Notes: generated by a model not told the origin, from the sequence alone. DNA of 64,000 bases from Laburnicola sp. R22_1 (GCA_014281115.1 JACONQ010000010.1:868001-932000), one strand, 5' to 3'. Positions 22,713-35,063 are shown, counted from the first letter of the stretch. Numbers and translations: made by a program.

Positions 22713-24770
22713 CTCCACAACCGAGCGACTTACCCAACCAAGCGACTTACTTTTGCCAAGACTCTACTAAAACGTACTACTATTAATAGTATAACGCGAT
22801 GCCTTAATAATATAATAAACTACTAGCGTTAAATAAAACTTATATATAGCTTACAATCTAGGCTATTAAATAAGACGCGTCACTTTCGCAAAGATGTGCT
22901 ATTGCCATCTATAATATTCCTTAAAAGACCCTTAGCTAACAATACACTAGAATTGTCTTCTAATATAACTATCTATCTAATATAATAAAGCTTACTATAA
23001 AAGAGGAGTAGGCGATTATATAGCATGTACTCGACCTAGACTCGCAAGGATTTCCGCTACGGCTTGCTGCTGTGGAGGATATGGCTAATTCTTTGCTAGC
23101 TAAGCGGCATCGCGACCCTATGGGCCATAACTAGGCTCTAAACTTTGTTAAGCGCCAGCCAGAGCTTAAAGTCAAGTTTAATTGAAAGTACGACTATAAG
23201 AGAGCTCTTTAGGAGGATCCTAAGGTAATATAAGGCTAGTTCTGGCTTGTGGAGAATATAAAGGCTAAGTATAGTATCCTAGATAAGGACACCTACAATT
23301 TCGATGAGTCTGGCTTTATAATAGGCATAATATTAACTAGAGTAGTAGTTATAGGCTCTAAGCCTTAAGGATAGTCAAAGCAGGTGCAGTAGGGCAATAG
23401 GGAGTGGACAACAGTTATCCAAGGCATTAACGCGATAGGGTGGTGGATCCCACTCTTTATTATCTTTGGGGGCAAGCACCACCTCTCCGCCTAGTATAAG
23501 GAGAAGGATCTACCTTATAATTAGATTATTGCAGTCTCTAAGAACAGCTAGATAATAAATAAGCTTAGTCTATAATGGCTAAAGCACTTTAATAAGTATA
23601 CAAAGAGGCGTACTACTAGTAGAGCACGTTTGCTTATTATTAATGGTCACGAAAGTTATAACTCGCTTAATATAAGGGCGCCACTAGGACGCCTAATAGT
23701 TAATAAGGCAGAATAGAATAATATTAGAAGGTAAGTGGTGATGAGACGAATCGCTACCCGCTCTTATCTAAAGTGAGGGTTTTTTTTATCTAAACCCCCG
23801 CTAGGCCTAAAGGAGACATAAGTTCCCATTCGGCCACCTAAGCAATAAGAAGGCCTTACACTTAAATTCTAGAATTACTATAAAAAGAGTAATATTATTA
23901 CTCTCTATATGTCTTTATATTTGTCGTACCTCTTATAGCTACTTAACGTGAGTTATTTTACGCTGTTAAAGAAGGCGTATAGGCGCTAAGCTAAGAATCT
24001 AATACGTAACCACATTACGCACATAACTAAAATTAAGTTTCTACTTTGCTTTATTGCTGCTTTTAAGGCTTTAATTACTAAAAGTAATATTAAAGGAGGC
24101 TTTCGAGGTGTTGGCCTAGTGCCCTACAACCTAGAGGCTATACTATCGTAGCTTAACGTCTGCCTGTGTACGTCTCTAGAATGTACTATTCGCGATAGTA
24201 TATAGAAGTTGCAAACTCCGCGAAATAGTATAGAACTTAGGTTATAATTAATGCTAGTTAAGTAGAGAATTTAAAGGCATATGGATAGTTCCCTAACTTA
24301 TATAGTTAAGGTGATGGAAAAGCTTGTTAAAGGCGCCAAGCTAATAGGGCATTCTTTGGTGTTAATAACTAAACGCAACGCCGAACTTTAAGCTACTAAT
24401 AAGGCTGCCACGCGATGTAAATCGCACAAAAGAAAGCGATTGTAGTAAGAAGAAGCTTTTATAGCTAAAGAGGGCTAGCAGCTAACTACTCTAAAGGACT
24501 TTGCAGCGCGTAGTAATAGTAAAAAGGCAAAGAAGAGGGCGCGCGTTAATAGAGGCGAGCCAATTTAACGGTGCTGTGGACGCTGCAGTAAGTCTAGGCA
24601 TAATAGAACAACGTGTAAGTAACCTACAGAAGTAGATTCTAAATAGATTGGCCTATTTAGACTATTAATAATAGTTTATATTAACTCTATACTATTGTAA
24701 ATAGTATATATTTTAGTGGAGTCTTGGCAAAAGTGAGTCGCTTAGTTAGGTAAGTCGCTTAGTTGTAAAG
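22713..24770 (+). mobile_element. Fot1/pogo-type DNA transposon, RIP-degenerate but with both ends
   Basis: Terminal inverted repeats of about 60 bp, starting CTCCACAACCGAGCGACTTA on the left and CTTTACAACTAAGCGACTTA on the reverse strand at the right, enclose 2.06 kb and are flanked by TA. Each end contains two tandem copies of an AAGCGACTTAC-type motif. The plus strand encodes a pogo-family DDE transposase interrupted by stops from about 23,030: readable blocks include DMANSLLAKRHRDPMGHN, the first catalytic motif YNFDESGFIIG (about 23,300), and LLIINGHESYNS, where the second catalytic Asp has become Asn. It is therefore inactive. Confidence 0.88.
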
Positions 24771-24775
24771 TATAT

Positions 24776-24948
24776 TAATAAAGATACTAGGTACTGTATA
24801 CCACCTATATAGTAGTAGCCCTAAGGGCGCGCTAGTACTATCTAATTAGGACTAGTACGCGGGGCCGAATTAACGTTAGGCCGACTAGGTTAGATTAACG
24901 TTGGGCCGACTAGAGGTCCGATAGGCTAATAGGCAGTAATCCCTAACA
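24776..24948 (-). repeat. 3' LTR of minus-strand gypsy element
   Basis: 173 bp that aligns along its length with 32178-32350. On the minus strand it begins TGTTAGGG and ends CTTTATTA, where the terminal CA has become TA. Differences from its partner are mostly C/T or G/A transitions, as expected from RIP after insertion. Confidence 0.88.
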
Positions 24949-26483
24949 TTACTTTCCCCCCTAAAAGCCTTAGCTCTAATAAGGCAGACTAAGAAAAATA
25001 TACTAGAGGTGCTAACTATATAGTATAACAAATATTATGAACTATTGTAATTTATTATAAACTATTATAGACTATTTAGAACTATTTAAGACTATTATAA
25101 TAGGTAAAATAACTATTAGATAATTTTTTCTAGTATATAAGCTAGTAAAGTAAGCGCCCCGCCACTATATATTATAGTAATTACGTCTAAATAAAACAAC
25201 CTAGGTATTTCTATACAGGTGTAACTTAAAGAGAGATCTGCTATCTAAAAAGGTTGTCTAAGAGATCTAATTAGTGGGCGCTCTACGTACCCATCCTAGC
25301 AGCTTTGCGGCATAAAATTGTCTTAAGAGGTACCTTAATCCTACGCGTGTGCGTACGTGGGGGCAATAAGCTTAAGGTCCTCTACTCTATTATTCCTTAG
25401 GTATATAACTATTAGATTCTTATATAATACTAGGTTCTTATATAGCGTGTATAGACTCGACTTTATAGTATTATTCTTATAGTAATCTTTTACTACCTTC
25501 TTATAACCTAATATGTCTATGTAGGGTTACTACTTAGAATTAGCATTCTACTTTAGAGAGTTCTTATACCTAACTTTATATATAAGCAACTTCTTAACAC
25601 TTATTAAGGAGTCTTTACACTAATAGTTAACTTTATTATCTATAACTATATTAACGTAGTAGTCTTATAGCCCTTCTAGTAGCTAGATAGGTATATTAAC
25701 GGCGACTATACTCTTGTTATTAGGAAGGCAAAGTGTATTTAGTGCGTTATATAGTAGCCAGGTGTAAAACTAAGGGTAGACATTGCAGTAGCTAGTTGGC
25801 AGCTTAAGGCGGTAAGTATAATTATTATAAACCTTAGTAATTAGGAAAGGTCCTAGGTTCTTAATGTCTAGCCCTTTATTTAGTTGTAAGGATGGGATAT
25901 TCTGGGCGTCTAAGTAAACTAGGTCCCTAATATTATACGCTAGTGCGGGTTAACGTTCCTTATTTGTATAAAATTTTATCTTAGACTAGGCCCAGACTAA
26001 GTTTTTATTTATAAAGCGTATAACGTCCTTAACACATTAAACTATGCGCTAGGCGTTCTTGCGCTGTAACTTCTTATAGCGGTCTATTATAGTGACTAGA
26101 ATAATAGGCTTAAAGTCTTGTTGCAATAAGTAACTCTTAGTGGCAAGTAAGGGTGCGACGCTAGTGAACACATTTTCCTTATAGTTTGTGGCTAGCTAGG
26201 CAATAGGTAACTAGTTAACCTAGTTATTTTGCGTGTAGTTAACGTAATAGCGTAAATACGCTTTTAAGATAGCATTTATAACCTTGGTTTAACTATTGCC
26301 TTTTGGGTAAAAAGTAGTAGTAAAGTGCAGATTGTATACCCACGCTCTTATATAGCTCTCGCTAGAAGTAGGATATAAATTAGGCGCTGTGGTTAGAGAT
26401 AATAGTGTCTGGGAATTCTTCCTTATACTAGACGTATTTAATAAAAGCTCTAATAACAACCTTAACATCTAGTAATAGTAACG

Positions 26484-26660
26484 TGTAAGATAGTGGAGAT
26501 CACAGTAATTCATAGTGATATGGGTTGACCATAAGAAAAGAGGTGTCATTCTATCGAGGACCGAGGGCCTGAAGGTGTATGGGTGAGGCTAGGCATAAGG
26601 TTATTCCGACCGAGGTCATGTGACCAAGGACCGACCATACAGCCATGCGGCAGTCTTACA
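26484..26660. mobile_element. solo LTR, family 1, with intact 5-bp target duplication
   Basis: A 177-bp GC-balanced block inside the AT-shifted integrase region of the gypsy element. It begins TGTAAGATAGTGG and ends GGCAGTCTTACA, so the ends form a 7-bp inverted repeat TGTAAGA/TCTTACA, and it is flanked on both sides by TAACG (26479-26483 and 26661-26665). TG...CA ends with a 5-bp duplication are diagnostic of an LTR; no internal domain is present, so it is a solo LTR left by recombination. It shows little sign of RIP. Confidence 0.85.
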
Positions 26661-29600
26661 TAACGCAATATACTTATACTGCTTTAAGAGATAGTTAACA
26701 ACTATTATAATATGACAATAGATAACTCTATTGCGTATATACTCTAGTAGCGACGTAATAAAGTTAATAAAGATGTCTTTCTAGAATTGCTTAGGTACTA
26801 GTAGTGGGCGTAAAAGACCTTGCTTCTACTTCTTAAAAGGCTTTAAGTGGCGATAGGTAACATAGTTACGTGTGTAATAAGCTACTATGTCTATTATACT
26901 AGGCTAGTAATAGTATTAACTAACCTTATAATGCGTTTCTCTTTTGCCTATATATTCTACCCTAGGAGACTTATAATATAATTATATAATGTCTGTGCGG
27001 AGGGTGTTATTAAAAGGAATAAAAATACGCCTCTAGAAATACACTAAACTATTAGTAATATTAGAGTCTTATAACTCCACTTTTATATTGTGTTTATATA
27101 TTACTACTATTAGGAGACGTCGCATACCTTGTTGTTTCGACGTAATAATCTATTATAAGATAGAATCTTTAGTAGTCGCCTATTTTAACTAGTCTATTAT
27201 ACTAGTGTAATTCTATATAAAAGAATCCTTGTCTGGCAGCTCTACCTATTCTAGCGAAGCTGCCTCGCGACTCTCTAGAGGGCCGTTATTAACTATTCTA
27301 TTTCTAATAGGTCCCTCCTTACTAATATAGTATAACTTTGCAGTAAGACTAACTACTAATTTCTTTATTCCTACTAGCATTTATACGAAAAAAACTGTAT
27401 GCACTACTCTCTTAGTGGGACGCTTAGTATAGATTATAACTATCCTTAGGATAGGTTTATAGATAACTACTAGCGGGGCAGGTTTAGAGTTAACTTAGTT
27501 AGGCATAAGAATTGTCTAAGTCTAGTACTATAAACAGTCATTATAGACATATTATAGAAGGTTCCTAGGCTAGCGCGTAAGCAAGTTAGGCTTGCCATCC
27601 TGCTTACTAGAGCGATAAGTAATCTTAAAGTTAAACTTAGATAGAAACTCCGCCTAGCGGGCTTAATAATAATTTAGCTGCTTAGTGCTTATAAACTATT
27701 CTAGAGCTCTATAGTCTAAGATTACGTTAATAAGTAATCTGTCCAATAGCTCTGGCTGCCATTCTTTAAAAGCCTTAATAATAGCGAGTAGTTCCTTATT
27801 ATAAATAGCGTAATTACACTTAGCTGGGATTATCTTTATAAATATAAACACTACTAGTCACAAGATTCTATTACCCTATACTTATAATAGAATTGCCGCT
27901 ATAACAAAATCTAAAGCGTTACTCTCTACCTAGGTTTCTAGGTCTGGGTTAAAATGGACTAATATAGGCGTAATAGTAAACGCGTGTTTTAATTACGTAA
28001 AAGCCTAAGCGGCTAGACTATCTAGGGCTAATAAAAATTCTATAGAGGCTTTCTTGCGTGTTAAATTAGTAAGTGCCTATATAAGACCTAAGTAACTAAT
28101 AATAAATTAGCGGTAGAAATTCGCAAAGCCTAGAAATAACTAGACTTCTCGCATATTAGTGGGCAAGTGCCAGTCTATAATTATACTAATCTTGGCGGAA
28201 TCTATTTCGATTCTATTAACTATAAGAATTAGTCCTAGGTACTTAATCTTTTTTACAGCAAACTCGCATTTGTTAATATCTAGATAGAGACCTACCTCCT
28301 TTAGTTAATAGTAGACCTTATAGATATGTTTCTTATACTCTACTAATATCTAACTAAAAATAAGGATATTATTAATATATGCTAAGCAAAAGTTATTAAG
28401 ATATTCTTATAGGGTCTTATTAATATAGGACTAAAATGTAGCTAGAGTATTACACAGTCTAAAGGGTATAACTAAATATTTAAAGAGTCTATATTGCGTC
28501 GCGAAAGTAGTCTTGTGCTTATTACCCTCCTTAATGCGCACCTTATAGAAGATAGTAATAACATTAAGGACACTAAACTATTAGACGCTAGATGGCTTAG
28601 CTAGCGTCTTATATATATTAGGTAGCAAGTTCTTATTTTTAATAGTAACTAAGTTTAGCGAATAGTAGTCTACACAGATCTAGAGTCTGCTATTTAGTTT
28701 CTTAATAACTAGTACTAGAGCGGCGAAGTCGGATATACTATATTAGATCTTACTTATACTAAGTTTCTTATTAATATATGCCTTAATAGCGAGAGCCTCC
28801 TTCTTACTCATACTATAAAGTCGCGCAGCGGGGTGCCTTGCGCCCGGTTCTAGATTAATCTTATAGTCTATCCCAGACTAGTAAGGTGGCAATTAGTCTT
28901 TTGGGACTATAAATGCCTGCCACTTATTTTAAATCTAGCTAGGCAGAACCTTTAGTATCTCTATCTTAGTCTTGTCTAGTTAATTTATCTTCTAGTAGAA
29001 CTTGTTAAAGTCCTCTTACATTAGTATAGTAAGGTCCACGCGAAATAATTGCGTAAACATCACTTTAATATTAGCAGCATTATTAGGTTCTTTAGAGTCT
29101 AAGCTATTCTTAGTCTATTCTAGCTTTTTAAAGTATTCTAGATATAACTAAATAGCACTATAGTCGAGTGTTAATGCTATTAGCAACGCAACATACCCGA
29201 AGATAATTTTAATATCTATTCTGGCATACATAGGGTTAGGTACCTTTGGTTTTAGAAGTTATTATTAATAGCCCTTACTAGAGATAATAATAGAAAGGCC
29301 CTTTATATAATAGTTACCTATATAGAAGGACTTATTAAAAGTTATAGTCTTTTTTTCCTAGTTAATATTTAGGTTATGAGCACTTAACTATAATATGCCA
29401 AAGATAATATTAAATCTAGTCATGTCTATAATATATGTAAGCTTTTTACTAAAATAGTCCCTATAGTAAATAGGCAGTAGAGTTGTTTTTATAAGCACTT
29501 GTTTTATAACTTTATTTTCTAGTTATAGGCAAACTAGGTGTTTGAGCGTTATTATTTATAGTCTATGTCTTAAGACATACGCGCAACTTACGTAGGTATT

Positions 29601-30530
29601 AATTAATCTAGAGTTAGTAAGTTTATTAATAGTAATCTTTGCACTACTAGCTACCTATAGTTAATATTTAAATACAAACTAAGCACTATAAACTAATAGC
29701 TAACCCTTGTTAATTAAATTAGTGCGGAGCTTAACTACTTATTAGGACTAGGAGGACTAATATATTAGTTAAAGCTTTAGCTCCCTAATCTTGCGTATAA
29801 GTTTTGGTAATAACTCTTAAGGTCCCTACTAATGACTTTTAGTAGGGATATCTAGTTTTCTAATGGGTTAATTCTAATTAAAGAGGTAGGGGCTAGCAAT
29901 AAGAGTTGCATATTAACCGCAGCAAGACCTGTGTTAATAAGGTCCTTAATTTTATTTGCTAGCTATTGTGGCTTGCTTTTGTATAAGGCGTTATTATCCT
30001 TATAATAGTAATCCTTTTTACTACACTTAATATAGCGCTCTTTATTTATAAGCAACTTTACTTAGGTGTTAGTGCGGCCTAAGATATTACTACTTATATT
30101 ATTTTTATCGCGACTATCTCCCCTAGTATAATCGCCTTAGTTACTACTATTGTTGTTAGTTCGCTACTAGGCAGAACCCTATAGCTTTAAAATTATGGCT
30201 TAATAATATATCTTCTTAATAAATATAGCCTATGAATTACTATTTAACTATTATTTGTCGGCTTCTAAGTGGGATGGCTTTAAGAGTTAAATGGCTGTAA
30301 TAATCTTCTACTAGTCTAGTATATTAATAGGAGCAGTTGCAATTTTAAATTGAGACAACTACTCTTTAAAACTCTTCCTATCTCTAATCTTTAGTTAATT
30401 ACTCTGTATAGCTACATAAGCTTCGTCTATGAGGTCTGTGGCTATATAGCTATAGTCTAATATTTTAAATATATTCTTAGTAAACTAGAAAGCTCCCAGC
30501 TTATTAAATTCTATTTAATGTTTCAATTGC

Positions 30531-30723
30531 TGTAAGAGTTCGGGCCCGCGATAGTTGGGATAAAAGTAAGTTGATTCCTAGTATATGAAATACTGCTATC
30601 CCAAGTAGGTAGGCAGAAGAGCAGCACCTTATGGGTGCTGCCGCGCTAGTGACCGAATTGGGCCTAGCGCCGGATCAACGTTATTCTGGGTTCCGAGCCA
30701 GGTGCCACTATGGATCTATGACA
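30531..30723. mobile_element. solo LTR, family 2, with intact 5-bp target duplication
   Basis: A 193-bp GC-balanced block in the gag-side part of the gypsy element. It begins TGTAAGAGTTCGGGCC and ends GATCTATGACA, flanked by ATTGC at 30526-30530 and 30724-30728. Apart from the first seven bases its sequence does not resemble the solo LTR at 26484-26660, so it is a second family. Its cytosines are largely intact, unlike its surroundings. Confidence 0.85.
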
Positions 30724-32177
30724 ATTGCTAGTAAGCAACATCTAGAGTATAATTAAAGATAAATTCTATCTAAGTATATTCTATAGTAAAGATATAGTTA
30801 TATACACTTAGGTAAGACTATATAAAACTCTTTTATAGCTTATAGTTCTTATAATTATTAGATTCTTTAAACTTATTAGGCTCGCGTAAGCGATGTCTAG
30901 GTGCCTGCCTAATGCCTGTTAAGGCTAAAATGAATTAACTACCTAGCATGGTAGCTTAAGTATTATAGGCTATATTCGCTATAGCCAGGGGATATAAAGT
31001 ACCTGCTTACGATATAGCGTATATCTAAGCGTGGCGTTATTAAATAACCTTAAGGTTTTTGGGTGTTAAATCTTGCTAAATGTGTGGAGGAATATTTGGT
31101 AGTGCTAACGTTGTTACCTTAAGTTATTTCTCTAACTTCGCAACCTTTTATTCTTAAACCTTGCTGTGAGCATAATATAGCTTCTTTAACTCTTTTAGTT
31201 AATTTATATAAGCAAGGGCCTTTTAAACCTAAGTCTTACGCTAGTCTAAGCGGCGTTATTTAACTTATAGGTTATGCTTTGTTTCTAGTAAGGATAGTTA
31301 CGCAGTCTCCGCAAGATTAGAGATACGCGTAATCTACCCTATAAGCTTCTCCTTTTGCTGTAGTCTCTAATAGACCTCTTTTTTAAGTTTCGCGGCGCTA
31401 TTTGCATGTCTAATAAAATGGCTAAATAATATAGTAGGCTATTTATAAATAGAAGTGGCCTCTTATAGTAAGTTACTGTCGCGAATATCTACTACTATTT
31501 TCTATTCTAGTTTAGCACCCTTAGCGGACGTATAGAAAACTTTAAAATATAGTAAGGGTACATTAGTGTTATTATTATATATAAGTTAAAGATGGGTGTT
31601 CTTTATAAGTTGTTTAATAACTTTAAAGATAGACTTTCTATTTAAGCTATAACGCCACCCTTATAATAGACTATCCACTAACAATTTAAAATAACTTACC
31701 CTATCTATAGACTTTATAGAAATCTCTATTAGCTAACTGTCTACTATTACACGCTTTCTTCTTATATTATTAAGCATATTTAAATCCTCTTTGTCTAAGT
31801 TATTTATAATGCGGGGCGCAGCGGAGATCTATAGGGCAGTTCTAAAAGTCAAATGCTAAGTTGCTAAATTCGCATTAGATAAGGCAGCTATTCTACTTAT
31901 ACGCTGCCTGCTAGGAATGCTATAGTTTACTATCTTATTAGTAGTAATACTAGTAGTATTGTAGAGCTTAACTAAAGATTTAGAATTATTAAGCCTAGCT
32001 ATACACTATCTTAGATGCGGTCCCTCTTATTATAAGAGTGCAATATATATTGTCGCGAGTTATAGGTTAGTTAAAAAGCCTGTTGTGGCTTGCGCTCTAT
32101 CGTAAGCGTGCTTTTTAGAGACCTAGTATAATATAAGGAAGTAATTAGGCTTAATTATTAAATAGGTTAAATTGCTA

Positions 32178-32350
32178 TAATAAAGATACTAGGTGCCGCA
32201 TACTACCTGTATAGTAGCAGCCCTAAGGGCGCGCTAGTACTATCTAATTAGGACTAGCGCGCGGGGCCGGGTTAATGTTAGGCTGACTGGGTCGAATTAA
32301 CGTCAGACTGACCGGAGGTCCGATGGGCCGATGGGCGGCAATACCTAACA
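32178..32350 (-). repeat. 5' LTR of minus-strand gypsy element
   Basis: Partner of 24776-24948. It keeps more C and G (for example GCGCGGGGCCGGG) than the other LTR, showing that the two copies were mutated unequally. Confidence 0.88.
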
Positions 32351-33067
32351 ATAGGTACACTAATGCTCTATCTTTATATTAAAGTTAACTTTAAGGAGAC
32401 TTCTACCGCTCTATTTCCTACTATCCTCCTAAGTCCTAATACTAAAATTGTGGTTAACGCTGCCTAAAAGTATGCTCTAATCTGTTTCTCTAAAGACACT
32501 AGATTTATACTAGAATACTGCTCTATCTAGAAGATTATTAATAGGTTAAAGTAAAAGGTATCCCTTACCCTATATAAGGCAGTTCTAGTATACTAGTTAG
32601 GCTAACAATAGATTAGTAACTATAGGCGCTATAATAGACGCGCGGGGCTTTTACTATAGTTTCTTATATTGCTATAAGTTAGAATAGTAGTAATAAAGGG
32701 TAAGGTTAAGGGGTAAGAGAAGGTGTTTGTTAATAAGTTACTAGGGAAGAAGAGCGTTGTGTAGATATGTTAGATCCTTATAGTTGTAGCGTTAAATAGT
32801 AAGCTAGTAAGCGCATTATATAAGTGTGCTGCGTAGTAGCGTACAAATATAATATAATTACTAATAATAGTAATAATAAAGATAGATAATTAGGGGGTAA
32901 GTGTATAGTTTATAAACTATCCTTATAAACTGTTATTGTGTTGGCGAAGACTAGTAGACTGTATTTTTAGACGCTAGACTAGAGCGACCTTTCTATTCTA
33001 ACCTACGCAGGCTTAAATTAAAAAAATGTATTAAAAAAGTAATTAACACTAAATAAACAATGTAACT

Positions 33068-33778
33068 AGATAATTATTATTTACTCCCTATTATTCTAAT
33101 ATACCTGCTTTAGCTATTCTTAATACTTAGAGTCTATAACTACTACTCTAGTTAATATTATACCTATTATAAAGCTAGACTTATTAAAATTCTAATTGTT
33201 CTTATTTAGAATACTATACTTAGTCTTTATATTCTCTATAAGCTAGAACTAGCCTTATATTACCTTAGAATTCTCTTAAAGGGCTTTCTTATAGTTATAC
33301 TTTTAATTAAACTTAACTTAAAGCTTTAGCTAGTGCTTAATAAAGTTATAAGGTTACCTCTAGCTAACTAGCTTATAGTAGCGTGTAGCAAGTAAAGAAT
33401 TAGCTATATCTTTTATAGCATTAAGCTAGGGCAGAAATTCTTACGTATTTAGATTAAGCATATACTATATAATTATCTACTTCTCTCTTATAGTAAGTTT
33501 TATTTTGTTAGGTGTGTAGTTGCGTCTAAATATCTTTCTAGCATATTAGTTACTAAGTATACTTTAAGAAATATTATAGAAGGCTATAGCGTATTACTAA
33601 GAAAGTATTACGTCTTATTTAATAGTCTAGATTATAAGCTATATACGCGCTTCTTTTAATACTAGTAGTTTGTTATATAGTTAAGGCATTGCGTTATACT
33701 ATTACTAATAGTACATTTTAGTAGGGTCTTAGCAAAGTAATTAACTTAATAGAATAATTAACTTGAGTATAAAGTATA
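33068..33778 (-). mobile_element. truncated Fot1/pogo-type transposon fragment
   Basis: The reverse complement aligns from its end at about 33,778 with the left end of the element at 22713-24770, through the inverted repeat, the non-coding leader and the first third of the transposase (AKYSI-type region and GFIIGIILTRVVV). Similarity stops near 33,068, so about 700 bp of a 2-kb element remain. The terminal repeat has lost its CGACTT motifs to AT changes, so this copy is more mutated. Confidence 0.78.
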
Positions 33779-33780
33779 TT

Positions 33781-33885
33781 AACTAAAAAAGGCGCCTTTA
33801 AAAAAGTAAAAGGCGCTAATAAAAAAATAAAGTATAAAAAAGTAATAGGGTATACTTAGTAGATAGACTAGTAAAAACTATCATA
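33781..33885 (+). repeat. unnamed AT-rich repeat, copy 1
   Basis: About 105 bp matching 48868-48975 in the same orientation, starting AACTAAAAAAGGCG and ending near ACTATCATA, with a short inverted GGCGCCTTT/AAAGGCGC-type pair near its start. The first copy abuts the truncated Fot1 fragment; the second abuts unrelated sequence, so it is an independent dispersed repeat. Nature unknown. Confidence 0.6.
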
Positions 33886-34743
33886 TAACCCCCTTTTAAG
33901 GTCTAAAAATAGAAAGGAAAGTATATAAAAATAAGGTATTTTAGTAGATTTTCAATATAACTAGCACTATTTTAAAACTAAAAAATGTTATAATAGAAGT
34001 AATAAGTCTCTATAGTTTTAATAGTAGCTTTAGTTTTTAATTAGGTTACTATTTAGTAAAAATATTAAAAAAGTAGTTAAAAATAAATTAGTACTAAGTT
34101 AAAAACTATATTTTAGTGTTTAGTATTTTGCTAATAAAGTATATTCTTAGCTCTAATACTATATAAAAATATAATTAGCAAAAAAATTATTAGTTAATTT
34201 ATTACGTGTAGGCGTAATTATATTATATAATATTTTCTAGTACTATAAAAAAGTATTAAAAATATATTAATCTAACTATATAGTTTTTAATTAGAGTAAA
34301 GTAGCTTCTAAAGCTATACGTGCCTTACGCGTATAATAGCTAAAAAGCTACTAAATTAATAGTAAGCTAGCTAAAAAAGAAATAGCTAAAGATAAAAGTA
34401 CTAAAAGTAATAAATACCTACACATAATAAGCTAAGTAAAAAACTACTTAACTAGTAGTAAACTAAACTACTTATTTTAATAGCTTAGAGTACTTTTAAA
34501 AGTAAAATAAGTTAAGTAACTAGTAGATTAAAGTAAAAGCTAATAGTTACAAGGTAGCTTCTAATTATTAGTGTTTTAAAAGACTTTATTAAGTAGTTTA
34601 CTATTTAATTTATTACCTAAGTATTCTTTCTATAAAGAGTTAAACTTAAAATTAATTAAATTGATAAATTTAAAGTTATTATTAAAGAGATTATTATAAT
34701 AAATAGGCTCTTTATCTTTTAATCTACTATTATAATAGAGAGT

Positions 34744-34922
34744 TTTGCTTGTGGGAGCCGCGCTAAGACCGCCAAGCTCGCTTAGCAGTTCGAACGCGCA
34801 TTTTTGTAACTACCTTTTCGCGCTTTTTTTTAATTACTAAGCAGGAGACTCTGCTTTTTTTATTATATTATTTAAGATAAAAGCCTTTGTTGTTCTATCC
34901 CTAGGTAGTTAATTTAATAATA
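34744..34922 (+). repeat. SINE-like repeat, longest copy (G)
   Basis: A 179-bp insertion with a perfect 13-bp target duplication TATAATAGAGAGT at 34731-34743 and 34923-34935. The first 60 bases hold GGGAGCCGCGCTAAGACC and CAGTTCGAACGC; the latter resembles a pol III B box (GTTCGAnnC), suggesting a tRNA-related head, although a convincing A box is not visible. The body carries CTAAGCAGGAGACTCTGC and CCCTAGGTAG and ends TTAATTTAATAATA, the RIP-altered form of the TTTAACGCCAC end in the cleaner copies. It is the only copy that keeps the head. Confidence 0.78.
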
Positions 34923-35063
34923 TATAATAGAGAGTATTATTATTTTCTAAACTATTACTATAGTAAGTAATGCTAAGATTATAAAAATTATTTTTATTAA
35001 GCACCTTTTCTTTAGTATAATTACTATAGTTCTTACTAAATTAGGCGTTTTCTAACTTATGTA

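Larger units (their letters stand above)
24776..32350 (-). mobile_element. Ty3/gypsy LTR retrotransposon, RIP-degenerate
   Basis: A 7.6-kb element read on the minus strand between two LTRs (24776-24948 and 32178-32350). A polypurine tract AGGGGGGAAAGTAA lies just inside the left (3') LTR on the minus strand, confirming orientation. Reverse transcriptase motifs are readable near 28,660-28,740 (ICVDYYSLN) and 28,370 (YINNILIFS, where the catalytic YxDD has become NN). RNase H shows [13 protein letters not shown] near 27,780-27,815, and the integrase core shows FYPKGNS and AILKAYLRYYVNY near 26,220-26,320. Stops are frequent. Two unrelated solo LTRs sit inside it. No matching 5-bp target duplication is evident at the outer edges. 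Confidence 0.88.

Noticed and set aside
26484..30723. GC-balanced blocks inside the gypsy element considered as captured host gene fragments
   Set aside because: TG...CA ends with exact 5-bp duplications on each side identify them as solo LTRs; no coding content.
34744..34803. A functional tRNA gene at the head of the longest SINE-like copy
   Set aside because: A B-box-like motif is present, but no complete cloverleaf, anticodon arm or A box could be recognised.
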